Shown here: positions 45,171-54,618 of the stretch, in pieces
How the letters are laid out: every line of letters starts with the position of its first letter
How positions within the stretch are numbered: the stretch's first letter is position 1
Source of the DNA: Natronococcus occultus SP4
GTDB lineage: Archaea > Halobacteriota > Halobacteria > Halobacteriales > Natrialbaceae
Direction of reading: 5' to 3'
DNA: 64,000 bases
Assembly: GCF_000328685.1 (NCBI RefSeq)
Contig: NC_019974.1
Location: 2,471,001-2,535,000 of the forward strand
The notes under the pieces: generated by a model
What the model was told of the DNA's origin: nothing
Databases searched by the model: none
The model's input: only the letters and a program-made list of their open reading frames with translations
Position numbers and translations under genes: made by a program

Positions 45171-46553
45171 TCAGGCTGTCCGTTTGGCCGCGGCGGTCGC
45201 GTGTTCGATCGCGTCGGCGATAACGTCCATCGCCGTCTCCGCGAGCTCGTGGGTGAGCACAAGCGGCGGTAGCAGCCGGAGGACGTTGCTGTGTCGTCCG
45301 GCCGTCCAGACGAGGACGCCGTGTTCGAAGCAGTACTGCTGGATCTCGTCGACGAGGTCGTCGGCGGGCTCGCCGTCACTATCGACGAACTCGGCGCCGA
45401 TGAACAGCCCCTGGCCGCGGACGTCGCCGAGGTGGTCGTTCCCGTCGGCGACCTCCCGGAGTCGGTCGCGGAGGGACGTTCCGAGTTCGCGACCGTGGGC
45501 TAACAGGTCGTGGTCCTGGATGTACTCGATGGCGCGGCTGCCGGCCCGCATCGCGACAACGTGGCCGCGGTAGGTGCCGGCGTGGTCGCCCGAGCCCCAG
45601 GTATCGAGGTCCTCGTGGTACATCGTCGCCGACAGCGGGAAGCCCACGCCGCCGAGCGCCTTCGCCGAGGTCATGACGTCGGGCGTGACGTCGGCCCAGT
45701 CGCTGGCCCACCACTCGCCGGTGCGGCCGAAGCCGCTCTGGATCTCGTCGAAGACGAGCGTGACGTCGTTGTCGTCGGCGAGGTCGCGCAGCCCCTGCAG
45801 GAACCCTTCCGGCGGGGTGACGACGCCGCCCTCGCCCTGGATCGGCTCGACGAAGATGCCCGCGGGGTTCGCGAGCCCGCCGTAGGGGTCCTCGAGGATC
45901 GCCTGGACCTCCTCGAGGGCGTGGTCGACGGCCTCCTGAGGCGTCTTGTCCTGGTCGAACGGGTTGGGGTAGGGCGCGTGGACGACGTCCGAAAGCAGCG
46001 GCGAGTAGTGCTCCTTGAGCTTCGTGTTCGAGGTCAGACTCATCGCGCCGGTGGTCGCGCCGTGGTAGGATCCGCGAAACGCGATCAGCCCGTCACCGTC
46101 GCTGTTGTACTTCGAGAGCTTGATCGAGGCCTCGATGGCGTCGCTGCCGGTCGGGCCGCCGAAGACGACCTTCTGGTTCCCCGCCAGTCCCGCGGGTGCG
46201 ATCTCGTCGAGTTTCTCGATCAGTTCGAGGCGGGCTTCGGTCGGGAAGTCGACCGTGTGGACCAGCTTGTCGGCCTGCTCGTGGACGGCCTCGAGGACGT
46301 AGGGATTCGCATGGCCGACGTTGAGCACGCCGATCCCGGCGAACATGTCGATGTAGGTGTTGCCGTCGACGTCCCGAACCGTCGCGCCCGATCCCTCTTC
46401 GAACGCGACCGGGATGTCCTCGGGGTAGGCGACCGCGCTGCTGTCGATCTCGCGTTGCTTCTCGAGTAGCTCCCGCGATCGTGGGCCGGGGACGCTGTCG
46501 ACGGTCGGTGCCTCGTCGTAGTGGAGTTCGTCGATCGGTGGACTGCTCGTCAT
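45171..46553 (-). CDS. Class III aminotransferase (diaminobutyrate/GABA-type)
   Basis: A 460-residue PLP enzyme. The PLP phosphate loop is [16 protein letters not shown] near 131-146, followed by [13 protein letters not shown] near 162-174, [16 protein letters not shown] near 267-282, and the Schiff-base Lys at about 298 (MTSAKALGG). Pro-Thr-Gly-Ser in the phosphate loop resembles the diaminobutyrate-2-oxoglutarate branch, but 4-aminobutyrate or other substrates remain possible. The start at the internal ATG is supported by a TATA box 29 bases before it. RidA follows in the operon. Confidence 0.9.
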   Translation of the reverse strand: MTSSPPIDELHYDEAPTVDSVPGPRSRELLEKQREIDSSAVAYPEDIPVAFEEGSGATVRDVDGNTYIDMFAGIGVLNVGHANPYVLEAVHEQADKLVHTVDFPTEARLELIEKLDEIAPAGLAGNQKVVFGGPTGSDAIEASIKLSKYNSDGDGLIAFRGSYHGATTGAMSLTSNTKLKEHYSPLLSDVVHAPYPNPFDQDKTPQEAVDHALEEVQAILEDPYGGLANPAGIFVEPIQGEGGVVTPPEGFLQGLRDLADDNDVTLVFDEIQSGFGRTGEWWASDWADVTPDVMTSAKALGGVGFPLSATMYHEDLDTWGSGDHAGTYRGHVVAMRAGSRAIEYIQDHDLLAHGRELGTSLRDRLREVADGNDHLGDVRGQGLFIGAEFVDSDGEPADDLVDEIQQYCFEHGVLVWTAGRHSNVLRLLPPLVLTHELAETAMDVIADAIEHATAAAKRTA

Positions 46554-46577
46554 ACGTAGGGCCAGGTGGAACAGTGA

Positions 46578-46585
46578 TAAATAAT
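46578..46585 (-). promoter_or_regulatory. TATA box for the aminotransferase-RidA operon
   Basis: The minus strand reads ATTATTTA, centred 29 bases before the ATG at 46553. A TACAC half site (46611-46615) with the same AGA following lies upstream, similar to the sites near the BCCT and first aminotransferase genes. Confidence 0.55.
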
Positions 46586-46772
46586 TTGTCCACAGTATCC
46601 ATAGAGGACGTACACAGAAATCGGTTCGATAGCCGTCGGTCGGCCGTGAGAACGTCTGTCGCTCGATAGTCAATCACTATCGATGAGGAGCACCGATATA
46701 AGCGGGGCGAAAGACGTCGGCGAGCGGCCGTGGAATCGGAATCGACGGACGTCGTTCCGTCGACTCGGGCGA

Positions 46773-47318
46773 CTACCAGGGTTCGTCCTTCAGCCCGAGC
46801 TGGTAGGCGATCATGTTCGTCGTGACGTGCAGGATCGGGGTGAGCACGACGACGACGGCGACCACGCTCCACGTGAACACCTCGAAGAACCACTCGGTCG
46901 CCAAAAGCGCCGTCAGGGGAAGCGAGACGACGACGAAATCGAGCTGGTCCAGTCCGGGAAACATGGCGCCGCGCTGGCGTCCGGTTCGGCGCTTGAGAAA
47001 CGAGGCCATGATGTCGCCGAGCATCGCTCCCGCGGCGAGGCCGACCGCCGCAAGCGGCGTAAACGCCGGGACGTCGATCCCGGTCGCCGCGCTCACGTCG
47101 TCGGCGACGAGGGTCAGTGCGCCCGCGAGGACGACTCCCGCGAGGATTCCCGCGGCGGTTCCCCGCCAGGTCTTCCCGTCGCCGAGCACGCGTTTGTCGT
47201 CCCACGTCCGTCCGCCGTCGATCGGCCGACCGCCACCGGCCAGCACCGCGGCGTTGTTTGGAACGTAGGCCGGCAACATCGCCCAGAAGGCGACGACGAT
47301 CGTCTCGAGTACTGCCAT
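46773..47318 (-). CDS. carS: CDP-archaeol synthase CarS
   Basis: A 181-residue integral membrane CTP transferase. It makes CDP-2,3-di-O-geranylgeranyl-sn-glycerol, the branch point for archaeal polar lipids. It has about five hydrophobic helices, and the conserved signatures are AYVPNNAAVLAGGG near 18-31, DGKTWRGTAAGILAG near 47-61, and LKRRTGRQRGAMFPGLDQLDFV near 109-130. The length is normal for the family. It is divergent from the proline dehydrogenase gene. Confidence 0.93.
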   Translation of the reverse strand: MAVLETIVVAFWAMLPAYVPNNAAVLAGGGRPIDGGRTWDDKRVLGDGKTWRGTAAGILAGVVLAGALTLVADDVSAATGIDVPAFTPLAAVGLAAGAMLGDIMASFLKRRTGRQRGAMFPGLDQLDFVVVSLPLTALLATEWFFEVFTWSVVAVVVVLTPILHVTTNMIAYQLGLKDEPW

Positions 47319-47396
47319 GTTCGGCGGGAGGCACCCGCAGGTCTTAGTCTGGGGTGGTTCGTCCTCGACTCGTCGGGCGAGACGTAGCACTAGTTC

Positions 47397-47405
47397 CATA
47401 TACGG
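47397..47405 (+). promoter_or_regulatory. TATA box for the proline dehydrogenase gene
   Basis: CCATATACG is centred about 24 bases before the ATG at 47425, in the gap between divergent genes. Confidence 0.4.
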
Positions 47406-47424
47406 ACGGTCACCTAGATCGAGT

Positions 47425-48261
47425 ATGATCCCGCCAATCGCGAGCCGGTTCGTCGCCGGGGAGGCGCCTGCCGAGGCCCTCGACCACGTTCGCCAGCTGA
47501 ACGATCGGAACGTAAAGGCGATCGTGAACCTGCTGGGGGAACACTACGACGACCGCGAGGACGCGGACGCCGACGCCCGCGAGTACCGGGAGCTGGTCGA
47601 GGACATCGCCCGCTCGGATCTGGGGGCGACGGTCTCTGTCAAACCCTCCCAGATCGGCCTCGACTTCGGCGAGGACGTCTTTCGGGAGAACCTCGAGGAG
47701 ATCGTCGAGACGGCGGCCGACCGCGGCGTCTTCGTCTGGATCGACATGGAGGATCACACGACGACCGACGCGACCCTCGACGCCTACGAGGAGCTGGCCA
47801 GAGAACACGACGGTGGGGTAGGCGTCTGCGTTCAGGCAAACCTCAGACGGACCCGGGAGGACGTGAGGCGGCTCGCCGACGTCCCCGGGAAGATCCGGTT
47901 CGTCAAGGGTGCCTACGACGAGCCGGCCGAGATCGCCTACAAGAATCGGGAGACGGTCAACCGGGAGTACAAGGCCCTGCTCGAGTACGCCTTCGAGAAC
48001 TTCGAGGACGGGATCGCGATCGGCAGCCACGATCCCGCGATGATCGATCGCGCGATCGAGCTCCACGAGGAACACGGCACTGACTTCGAGATCCAGATGC
48101 TGATGGGTGTCCGGAACGACGCCCAGTTCAACCTCGCCGAGGAGTACGAGGTCTACCAGTACGTCCCCTACGGCGGTCGCTGGAAGTCCTACTTCTACCG
48201 GCGCGCGATGGAGCGCAAGGAGAACCTCTGGTTCGCGGTGCGAGCGATCGTCGGCCGCTAA
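47425..48261 (+). CDS. Proline dehydrogenase family protein
   Basis: A 278-residue FAD-dependent TIM-barrel protein of the PutA/PRODH family, which oxidises proline to pyrroline-5-carboxylate. The family features are VSVKPSQIGLDF near 72-83, VWIDMEDHTTTDATL, VCVQANLRRTREDV near 134-147, IRFVKGAYDEP, and the C-terminal YVPYGGRWKSYFYRRAMERKENLW, whose Arg pair binds substrate carboxylate. It is monofunctional, without a P5C dehydrogenase domain. A partner P5C dehydrogenase is not in the window. Confidence 0.9.
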   Translation: MIPPIASRFVAGEAPAEALDHVRQLNDRNVKAIVNLLGEHYDDREDADADAREYRELVEDIARSDLGATVSVKPSQIGLDFGEDVFRENLEEIVETAADRGVFVWIDMEDHTTTDATLDAYEELAREHDGGVGVCVQANLRRTREDVRRLADVPGKIRFVKGAYDEPAEIAYKNRETVNREYKALLEYAFENFEDGIAIGSHDPAMIDRAIELHEEHGTDFEIQMLMGVRNDAQFNLAEEYEVYQYVPYGGRWKSYFYRRAMERKENLWFAVRAIVGR

Positions 48262-48301
48262 AGGAAAGGGCTCATTAGCCCCTGGTGAGAGGAACGTGAC
48301 A

Positions 48302-49024
48302 ATGGCTTCGTGGAAGCGTGACTTCGCGAGCGGGCTGATCGTCCTCGGCCCGATCCTCGTGACGCTCTATGTCAGCTACTGGCTCTACGGCTTTATCGCG
48401 GGGCTGACGCCAGGGATGATCCTCGACGAAGCCGCGCTTCGACCGCTGATTCCCGGCGACGGGGGCCAGGCCCAGCAGACCCGCGAGGAGCTCGCCCAGT
48501 TCCTCCGCGTGATCGTCGCGCTGACGGTGCTCGTCATCCTCACGTTCTCGGTCGGCTACCTCATGCGAACGACCGTCGGCGGACTGGTCGAACGGCTCCT
48601 CGACAACGTCGCCAACCGGGTGCCCGTGATCCGGGTCGTCTACAACGCCTCGAAGATGGCCGCCGAAACCGCCTTCGGCGAGCAGGACTCCCTGCAGAAA
48701 CCCGTCAAGCTCGAGACCTGGGACGGGCTCCGGATGACCGCGTTCAAAACCGGAAAGGTGACCGAGGACGGCCGCGAGGTGCTCTTCTTACCCACGTCGC
48801 CGAACATCACGACCGGGTTCGTCATCGAGGTCGAGCCCGGCCGGATCACCGAGCTCGACGAGGACGTCGAGGACGCCCTCACCCGCGTGCTGAGCGCCGG
48901 CTTCGGCGACTCGAACCGCAACCGCGACATGGAGGCGGGAGTCTCGATCGACGTCGTCGACGAGGCGACGACCGACGGCGGCGAGGGCGGAACCGACGCC
49001 GACCGACGACGCCTCGAGGACTGA
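48302..49024 (+). CDS. DUF502 family membrane protein
   Basis: A 240-residue protein with two membrane helices (about 9-30 and 66-88). A conserved stretch, RVPVIRVVYNASKMAAETAFG, lies near 106-126, then a beta-rich domain with VLFLPTSPNITTGFVIEVEPG near 160-180, and an acidic tail. This is the DUF502 pattern; plant homologues (LCV/COV1) are membrane proteins of unclear activity. GAGGAAC about 10 bases before the ATG may serve as a ribosome site. A short hairpin, GGGCT-CATT-AGCCC, at 48268-48281 separates it from the preceding gene. Confidence 0.87.
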   Translation: MASWKRDFASGLIVLGPILVTLYVSYWLYGFIAGLTPGMILDEAALRPLIPGDGGQAQQTREELAQFLRVIVALTVLVILTFSVGYLMRTTVGGLVERLLDNVANRVPVIRVVYNASKMAAETAFGEQDSLQKPVKLETWDGLRMTAFKTGKVTEDGREVLFLPTSPNITTGFVIEVEPGRITELDEDVEDALTRVLSAGFGDSNRNRDMEAGVSIDVVDEATTDGGEGGTDADRRRLED

Positions 49025-49085
49025 GAGCAACGTTTTCGACGGGGAAACCAGAAGGCTTTGAGTCGATCCATCCCTCCGGACGAGT

Positions 49086-49523
49086 ATGCAACGACGAGCG
49101 GTACTCGCGGGGGCCTCAAGTCTCGCCGTCCTCGCGGGCTGTCTCTCCGACGACGAGGTCGACGACCGCGGCGACATCGAGATCGTGATCGACGGCGAGC
49201 CGGTCGATCTCTCCGCGGACCGGTACCAGGCCGAACACGCCGCCAACCACTCGATCGACTTCCACCTCCACGAAACCAGCGACCAGTGGTATATGGAAGG
49301 CGAAGAGCGGGTGACGTTCGCAGAGGGGATCGACCTGCTGCCGTACTTCTCGTTCGAGACCGTCGACGGTGACCACGTCCTCGAGTACGACGGCGACACG
49401 TACAGCGAGGCCGACGACGGTACCGAGATGACTGCGCTGGTCGACGACGAGGCGGTCGATCCGACGGAGTACACGCTCGAAGACGGCGACGAGATGATCC
49501 TCGAAGTGTCGACGAACGAGTAA
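49086..49523 (+). CDS. Small haloarchaeal lipoprotein, unknown function
   Basis: A 145-residue secreted lipoprotein. The signal is very short: MQRRAVLAGASS, then the lipobox LAGC with Cys at 19, compatible with twin-arginine export. The mature part is strongly acidic and contains two similar beta segments (IEIVIDGEPVDLSADRY and EMTALVDDEAVDPTEYTLEDG). It resembles small ubiquitin-like or SbtA-type surface proteins of haloarchaea only in general form. No family is recognised. Confidence 0.75.
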   Translation: MQRRAVLAGASSLAVLAGCLSDDEVDDRGDIEIVIDGEPVDLSADRYQAEHAANHSIDFHLHETSDQWYMEGEERVTFAEGIDLLPYFSFETVDGDHVLEYDGDTYSEADDGTEMTALVDDEAVDPTEYTLEDGDEMILEVSTNE

Positions 49524-49675
49524 CAGCGGTCTCACGAAGGGGCTGTCTTCTACCTGCGAGGACGGTCGCCCCTGCGGTGACGACTGTCATCGACGACGAC
49601 AGCCCGAACGGGTCGTCCTCGGATCGCCACCCGTCCAGCGGATCGCGTCGCTCGCGCAGTAGCTCGAACGCAGAC

Positions 49676-50605
49676 CTAGACGTACGTGAACCACTCGTCG
49701 TACTCGTCGGTGCGACGCTCGACGACCTCGAAGAACCGCGACTGAATCTCCTCTGTGACCGGACCTCGCGAGCCGTCGCCGATGACGACGTTGTCGACCT
49801 TCCGGATGGGCGTGACCTCGGCCGCCGAGCCGGTGAAGAACAGTTCGTCGGCGGTGTTGAGCTCGCCCCGCGAGATCGACGCCGTGTCGTGGACGGTGTA
49901 GCCCAGATCCTCCGCGAGCTCGATCACGGTGTTGCGCGTGATCCCCTCGAGGATCGACTCCGAGAGCCCGGGCGTATAGATCTCGTCGTCGCGAACGAGG
50001 AAGATGTTCTCGCCGGGGCCCTCGGCGACGTCGCCTTCCTTGTTCAGGACGATCGCCTCCGCGTAGCCGTTCCTGCGGGCCTCCTCGCCCGCGAGCATGC
50101 TGTTGACGTACAGTCCCGTGGTCTTGGCGTTCGTCGGCACCTGGCTCGAGGCGTGTTTCCGCCAGGACGAGACCATCACGTCGATCCCGTTCTCGAGGGC
50201 GTCCTCGCCGAGGTAGGTGCCCCACGGCCAGGCGGCGATCGCGATCCGGGTCGGACAGTCGCCGGGACTCACGCCGAGGCTGTCGTAGCCGTAGAAGGCG
50301 ACGGGGCGGATGTAACAGGAGGCCAGCTCCTGGCTCTGAACGAGCTCGAGGGTCGCCTCGGTCAGCTCCTCGGCGTCGTAGCCGATCTCCATCTCGTAGG
50401 GCTTGGCCGACTGGTAGAGCCGTTCGAGGTGGGCGTCCCAGCGGAAGATCGCGGGGCCCTCCTCGGTGTCGTAACAGCGCGCCCCCTCGAAGATCCCCGT
50501 CCCGTAGTGAAGCCCGTGGGTGAGCACGTGGATCTGTGCGTCGTCCCAGTCCACGAACTCGCCGTCCATCCAGATCGTGTCGACGTCCATCTCGTCGAAT
50601 CCCAT
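49676..50605 (-). CDS. ilvE: Branched-chain amino acid aminotransferase
   Basis: A 309-residue class IV PLP aminotransferase that makes Leu, Ile and Val from their 2-oxo acids. The start giving MGFDEMDVDTIWMDG is chosen; an in-frame ATG at 50629 adds eight residues. The conserved HGLHYGTGIFEGARCY is near 30-45, the Schiff-base Lys is about 161 in TNAKTTGLYVNSM, then GYAEAIVLNKEGDVAEGPGENIF and the FFTGSAAEVTPI loop. All motifs of the IlvE branch are present. It is monocistronic. Confidence 0.92.
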   Translation of the reverse strand: MGFDEMDVDTIWMDGEFVDWDDAQIHVLTHGLHYGTGIFEGARCYDTEEGPAIFRWDAHLERLYQSAKPYEMEIGYDAEELTEATLELVQSQELASCYIRPVAFYGYDSLGVSPGDCPTRIAIAAWPWGTYLGEDALENGIDVMVSSWRKHASSQVPTNAKTTGLYVNSMLAGEEARRNGYAEAIVLNKEGDVAEGPGENIFLVRDDEIYTPGLSESILEGITRNTVIELAEDLGYTVHDTASISRGELNTADELFFTGSAAEVTPIRKVDNVVIGDGSRGPVTEEIQSRFFEVVERRTDEYDEWFTYV

Positions 50606-50696
50606 AGACGGTGGGACGAATCCCTGCATAATGAACGTTCGCGATTGTCTGGCGTGGACAGGGATCGGGAGCGTCCCGGGGCGGACTGTGAGTCCG

Positions 50697-52721
50697 TTAC
50701 GGATCGCGGTCGCGCACCCGAATCCCCTCGAGGACGACGGCGACGGTGCCGACGATCGCGACGGCGGCGGCGCCGAACTGTAGGAGGACCGTCAGCGGGG
50801 ACTCCTCGTCGCCGTGATCGTGCTCGCCGTCCTCGTGGGAGGCGTGCTCCTCGCCGTGGTCGTGCTCGCCGTCCTCGTGGCCGGTACCGTCGTCGTGATC
50901 GTGCGTCTCGTCGCCGACGACGGTCGCATCGATCCACTCGCTGACGTAGGCGCCGTCGGGAGCCCCGGTCACGCGAAGCTCCCAGTGGCCGTCCTCGGGG
51001 AGCGGCTGGACCGTCGCGTAGCTGCCGTCGTCGGTCGCCTCGAGTTCGACCTCCAGTTCGGTACCGTCCTCGCCGCTCGCGAGCAGCCGAACGGGCTGTT
51101 CGGACTCGGCGGGATCGCCGTCGGCGAGGAAGGTTACCTCGAAAACGACCGGCTCGTCAGCCTCGAGCGGCAGGGGCTCATCCTCGTCGCTCTCGTCGGC
51201 GGCCGGAACCGCGGCGATCTCGAGGACGCCGTCGTCGTACTCGCGTTCGATCGTCGCCTCGACGGGCCCGTCGTCGGCTCCGGCGACGGCTGCGGTCGGC
51301 GCCGACGTCAGGAGTCCGGAGAGCAACAGAACCGCGACGAGGACGGCCAGCTCGAGTCGAACCGTCCGGACGATCGACCGGAGGCTCCCGTCGTCGACCT
51401 CGCCGCCGTCGGTGGCGGTCGGCCGCGAGGACGTCCCGGCGTCCCCGGCGGACGGCGCGAGCCGTCCCAGGAGGACGAAGCGGGTGCGGCCGGCAAGCGC
51501 GAGCGCGAGCGCGATCAGCGCCAGCTTCGCGACGAGGACCAGCCCGTACGTCGTCTCGGTGAGGCCGTCGGCCGTCGGCACGTGCCAGGAGGCCAGGACG
51601 AACCCCGTCGCCGCGACGAGCGTGACGCCGGCGATCGCCAGCACCGAGAACCGCCGGATCGTCGCGGCGACGAGCCACGAGCGGTCGGCCGATGGAGCGG
51701 CCCTGGCCGCGGGGACGACGGCGAGAGCGAGCACCGCAAGTCCGCCGACCCAGAGCCCGGCACCGACGATGTGGACGACGTCGACGACGGTTCCCTGGAG
51801 GCGGTCGATCGCCGTCGCCGAGTGGCTCGTCCAGGCGACCGCACCCGCGAGGCCAAGACCGCCGACGAACGCGCCCGCAAGCGACGGGCGGCGCCCGAGT
51901 CCTCGGGTCGCCCAGGCGGCGATCCCGACGACGACCGCGGCGACGAGGAGCTGGACGATCCAGGCTTGCCCGAGCGGCGTCTCGATGAACTCCCCGAGCG
52001 TCCCGATCGACAGCGGTCCGAGGCTCGTGCTCCGAGCGAGCCCGAGGACGACGGCGCCGACGACCGCGAGTGTGGCGGCGACGATCAGCAGCCGCGTCAC
52101 GCGCCGCTGGAGACGCTCCCGCGGCGACGCGTCAGTCCGGGCGAAGACGGGACCGGCGGCGACGGCAGCGGCTGCTGGGACCCCGAGCAGGCCGGCGATC
52201 CCGACGAGCAACAGTCCCTTCGCTCCCGCCTCGATCGGCGGGATCGATTCGTCGGTCTCGTCGCCGTCCTGAGCCTCGAGGACGGCGTCGCGATCGAGCG
52301 GTTCGTCGCCGACCGCGAAGAAGAACGAGCCCGACGTGGTGTGGCCGTCGTCGGCCAGCACCTCCCAGTCGACGGTGTACATGCCGTCGCCGTCGGCGTC
52401 CTCGATCGGCACGCGGACGATCTGGCTATCGTCGGGATCGATCTCGGGCTCGCCGGCGACGTCCTCACCCTCGGGCCCCTCGACAGAGATATCGGCGGTG
52501 ACGACCCCGTCGCCCGAGAAGGTAAGCGTCACTTCCTCCGGGAGCGTCTCGAGCTGTTCGCCGTTCGCTGGATCCGACTCGCTGAGGTAAGCGTGGGCCG
52601 CGACCGGGGTCGCGACGAGAGCGATCGCGATGCCGACGACGACGAGACACGCCAGTATCGCCGCGACGAGCGATCGCCGCGTGTGCGAGTCGCGTCGGGC
52701 GAACGGCGAGTTCGACGGCAT
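50697..52721 (-). CDS. CopC-CopD fusion copper-handling membrane protein
   Basis: A 674-residue fusion. After a signal helix the mature protein starts HAYLSESDPANG (His43), the N-terminal copper-site His of CopC, with the CopC beta-sandwich to about 135. The CopD part has about eight helices (165-480). A beta domain of YtkA/FixH-like appearance follows (490-610). A His/Asp/Glu-rich segment, with HDHDDGTGHEDGEHDHG type repeats, lies at about 612-645, and one last helix precedes the C-terminus. It probably binds and moves copper across the membrane; the His-rich segment may store metal. It lies 3 bases downstream of the propeller lipoprotein gene. Confidence 0.9.
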   Translation of the reverse strand: MPSNSPFARRDSHTRRSLVAAILACLVVVGIAIALVATPVAAHAYLSESDPANGEQLETLPEEVTLTFSGDGVVTADISVEGPEGEDVAGEPEIDPDDSQIVRVPIEDADGDGMYTVDWEVLADDGHTTSGSFFFAVGDEPLDRDAVLEAQDGDETDESIPPIEAGAKGLLLVGIAGLLGVPAAAAVAAGPVFARTDASPRERLQRRVTRLLIVAATLAVVGAVVLGLARSTSLGPLSIGTLGEFIETPLGQAWIVQLLVAAVVVGIAAWATRGLGRRPSLAGAFVGGLGLAGAVAWTSHSATAIDRLQGTVVDVVHIVGAGLWVGGLAVLALAVVPAARAAPSADRSWLVAATIRRFSVLAIAGVTLVAATGFVLASWHVPTADGLTETTYGLVLVAKLALIALALALAGRTRFVLLGRLAPSAGDAGTSSRPTATDGGEVDDGSLRSIVRTVRLELAVLVAVLLLSGLLTSAPTAAVAGADDGPVEATIEREYDDGVLEIAAVPAADESDEDEPLPLEADEPVVFEVTFLADGDPAESEQPVRLLASGEDGTELEVELEATDDGSYATVQPLPEDGHWELRVTGAPDGAYVSEWIDATVVGDETHDHDDGTGHEDGEHDHGEEHASHEDGEHDHGDEESPLTVLLQFGAAAVAIVGTVAVVLEGIRVRDRDP

Positions 52722-52724
52722 CAG

Positions 52725-53969
52725 TTAGCGGAGGGAGCCGGTGTAGCCGGTGCCCGAGTCGCCGACGTACTGGACCGTATCGACCCCCTCCCCGACCTCG
52801 ACCTGGTCGACGGCCTCCTGGGCCTCCATGTCGACGACGGCGACGGTGCCGTCGGCGTCGGCGGGGCTGACGAAGTAGCCGCCACCGGCGACGGCGGTTC
52901 GGTGGAGGTGGTCGGCGCCCTCGGGACGCTCGATGTCGCCGATCTCGACGGTCTCGACGACTTCGCCGGCCTCGACGTCGATGACCGACGCCTCGTCGGC
53001 CTGGGTGTGAGCCGTGTAGGCGTACAGCGTCCCGTCCTCGCTCTCGTGGTACCGAAGCGCGTCGGGGCCCTCGTCGACCTCGACGACCGCGAGCTCCTCG
53101 CTGTCCTCGCTGGTCGCGTCGAGAAACCGGATCTCGTTGCCGTCGAGGACGCCCATGACGTCCTCGTCCGGAGAGAGATACATCCCGCCCGCGAAATCGA
53201 GCGTATCGACGACCTCGTCGCTCTCGGTGTCGACGACGACGGTCTCGTCTCCGAACTCGAAGTACGCGAGTTCCGTTTCGGGAGCGTAGGCCTTGTAGTG
53301 GGTCCCTTCGTCTTCGTTCTCGAACTCGATGAAGTCGCTTCGCTCGTAGTTCTCGAGGTCGATCACCGGCGCGCCGGGATCGTTGACGTTCGTGGCGTAG
53401 CCCATCGAACCGAAGTCCTCGTGGTAGAGGAGCTTGCCGTGACCCTCCGTCTCGAGGCCCGACTCGACGATCTCGGTGACCTCGTGGGAGTCGGTGTCGA
53501 TGACGTAGAAGGTCCCCTCCTCGTCGCTGTGGGCCCACATCTCGTCGTCGTTGGGGTGGTACATGTGGGTCCCGTCCGGTCCGATGTCGATCTCGTCGAC
53601 GATCTCGCGGGCCGCGGTGTCGATGACGAGCACCTGGGAGGGCGACTCCCTGATGACGTAGATCTCGTCATAGTCGGCCGTGATCCGCGGATCACCCCAT
53701 CCCTCGTCGTCGAGTCCCTCGGTGATCTCGTCGACGACCTCGCCGTCCTCGGGATCGATCACCGCGATCGTCTCCGGCGCGAACGCGTAGATCAGTCCCT
53801 CCTCGACATCCTCGGACGCCTCGTCGCCGTCGTCCTCGTGATCGTCTCCCGCATCGTCGTCACCGGTATCGTCGTCCTCGCCGTTGTCGCCGGCACAGCC
53901 CGCGAGTCCGACTGCGAGTCCGGTTCCAGCAACCTGTACGAAACGCCGTCGCTTCACCGATCGGTCCAT
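52725..53969 (-). CDS. YncE-like beta-propeller lipoprotein
   Basis: A 414-residue exported protein. KRRRFVQVAGTGLAVG is a twin-arginine signal with lipobox LAGC (Cys25), then a run of Asp, Glu, Gly and His. Seven-blade propeller repeats follow, with phrases such as IAVIDPEDGEVVDEI, VLVIDTAAREIVDEI and VIDVEAGEVVETVEI, the YncE/NHL surface type. Its stop lies 3 bases before the CopC-CopD start, so the two genes form an operon. I infer a cell-surface partner in metal handling; no enzymatic site is visible. Confidence 0.87.
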   Translation of the reverse strand: MDRSVKRRRFVQVAGTGLAVGLAGCAGDNGEDDDTGDDDAGDDHEDDGDEASEDVEEGLIYAFAPETIAVIDPEDGEVVDEITEGLDDEGWGDPRITADYDEIYVIRESPSQVLVIDTAAREIVDEIDIGPDGTHMYHPNDDEMWAHSDEEGTFYVIDTDSHEVTEIVESGLETEGHGKLLYHEDFGSMGYATNVNDPGAPVIDLENYERSDFIEFENEDEGTHYKAYAPETELAYFEFGDETVVVDTESDEVVDTLDFAGGMYLSPDEDVMGVLDGNEIRFLDATSEDSEELAVVEVDEGPDALRYHESEDGTLYAYTAHTQADEASVIDVEAGEVVETVEIGDIERPEGADHLHRTAVAGGGYFVSPADADGTVAVVDMEAQEAVDQVEVGEGVDTVQYVGDSGTGYTGSLR

Positions 53970-54090
53970 ATGTACCCTCTATTTTTCGGCTACCACTATC
54001 CTTCTGGTACAGTAGACGAAAGCCCGCTCCGGCCGTCTACCGTCGGTAAAAGAAAGCGGCTCCGCGTTCGGGACGTCGTGACTCCAGTTG

Positions 54091-54618
54091 CTATCTCGAG
54101 GCCGGCTCGCGCTCGAGCAGCCCGTCGACGAGGCGGGTAAACCGGTCGAGCAGCCGGTCGGGAACTGTCGGTTCGACCGTCGACAGCAACTCCCCGGTTA
54201 GCTCGGGATCTGCCAGCCCGAGTTCGACGCGGTTGCGCCGATCGTACGCCTTCTCGACGACGTCTTGCTCGACCAGTCGATCGAGGTGGTACTCGAGCGT
54301 GCTCCGGGCGATCCCCAGTTCGTCGGCGACCGTTCCCGGCGCCGCGGGCTCGTGCTCGATCAGGTAGACGACGATCTCGCGTGCGGTTTCACGCCGGAAC
54401 AGCGCCAGTACGGCCTGTTCGTGCTCGTCGTACTCTGGGGTGTAGTAGTGGGTTCGACCGTAGAACTCGTTGCGGACGACCTCGTCGTCGTCGACCAGTC
54501 GGCGAACGTGGTACTGGACCTGTCCCGGCGCGAACGACGACTCTCTGACGAGCTCATTGAAGTGAATTCCAGCGTTCGTGCGGACGTGGGCTCTGATCTC
54601 TCGTTTCGTATCTGTCAT
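54091..54618 (-). CDS. Winged-helix transcriptional regulator with two HTH units
   Basis: A 175-residue DNA-binding protein. Unit one (about 5-60) reads AHVRTNAGIHFNELVRES, then QVQYHVRRLVDDDEVV. Unit two (about 75-130) reads IVVYLIEHEPAAPGTVADEL, then RSTLEYHLDRLVEQDVV. Both are winged helices of the ArsR/MarR-like sort common in haloarchaea. The start is the internal ATG giving MTDTKREI. It is 122 bases upstream of the CopC-CopD/propeller operon on the same strand, and may control it. Confidence 0.82.
   Translation of the reverse strand: MTDTKREIRAHVRTNAGIHFNELVRESSFAPGQVQYHVRRLVDDDEVVRNEFYGRTHYYTPEYDEHEQAVLALFRRETAREIVVYLIEHEPAAPGTVADELGIARSTLEYHLDRLVEQDVVEKAYDRRNRVELGLADPELTGELLSTVEPTVPDRLLDRFTRLVDGLLEREPASR

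Noticed and set aside
48268-48281. Hairpin GGGCT-CATT-AGCCC as a terminator of the proline dehydrogenase gene
   Set aside because: The stem is only 5 base pairs with no T run, so it is not reported as a feature.
50814-54140. A very long plus-strand open frame (over 1,100 codons)
   Set aside because: It runs antisense to the CopC-CopD, propeller and part of the HTH gene. Its translation is a mix of Val, Arg, Asp and Gly with no domain, as expected from GC-rich codons read on the wrong strand.
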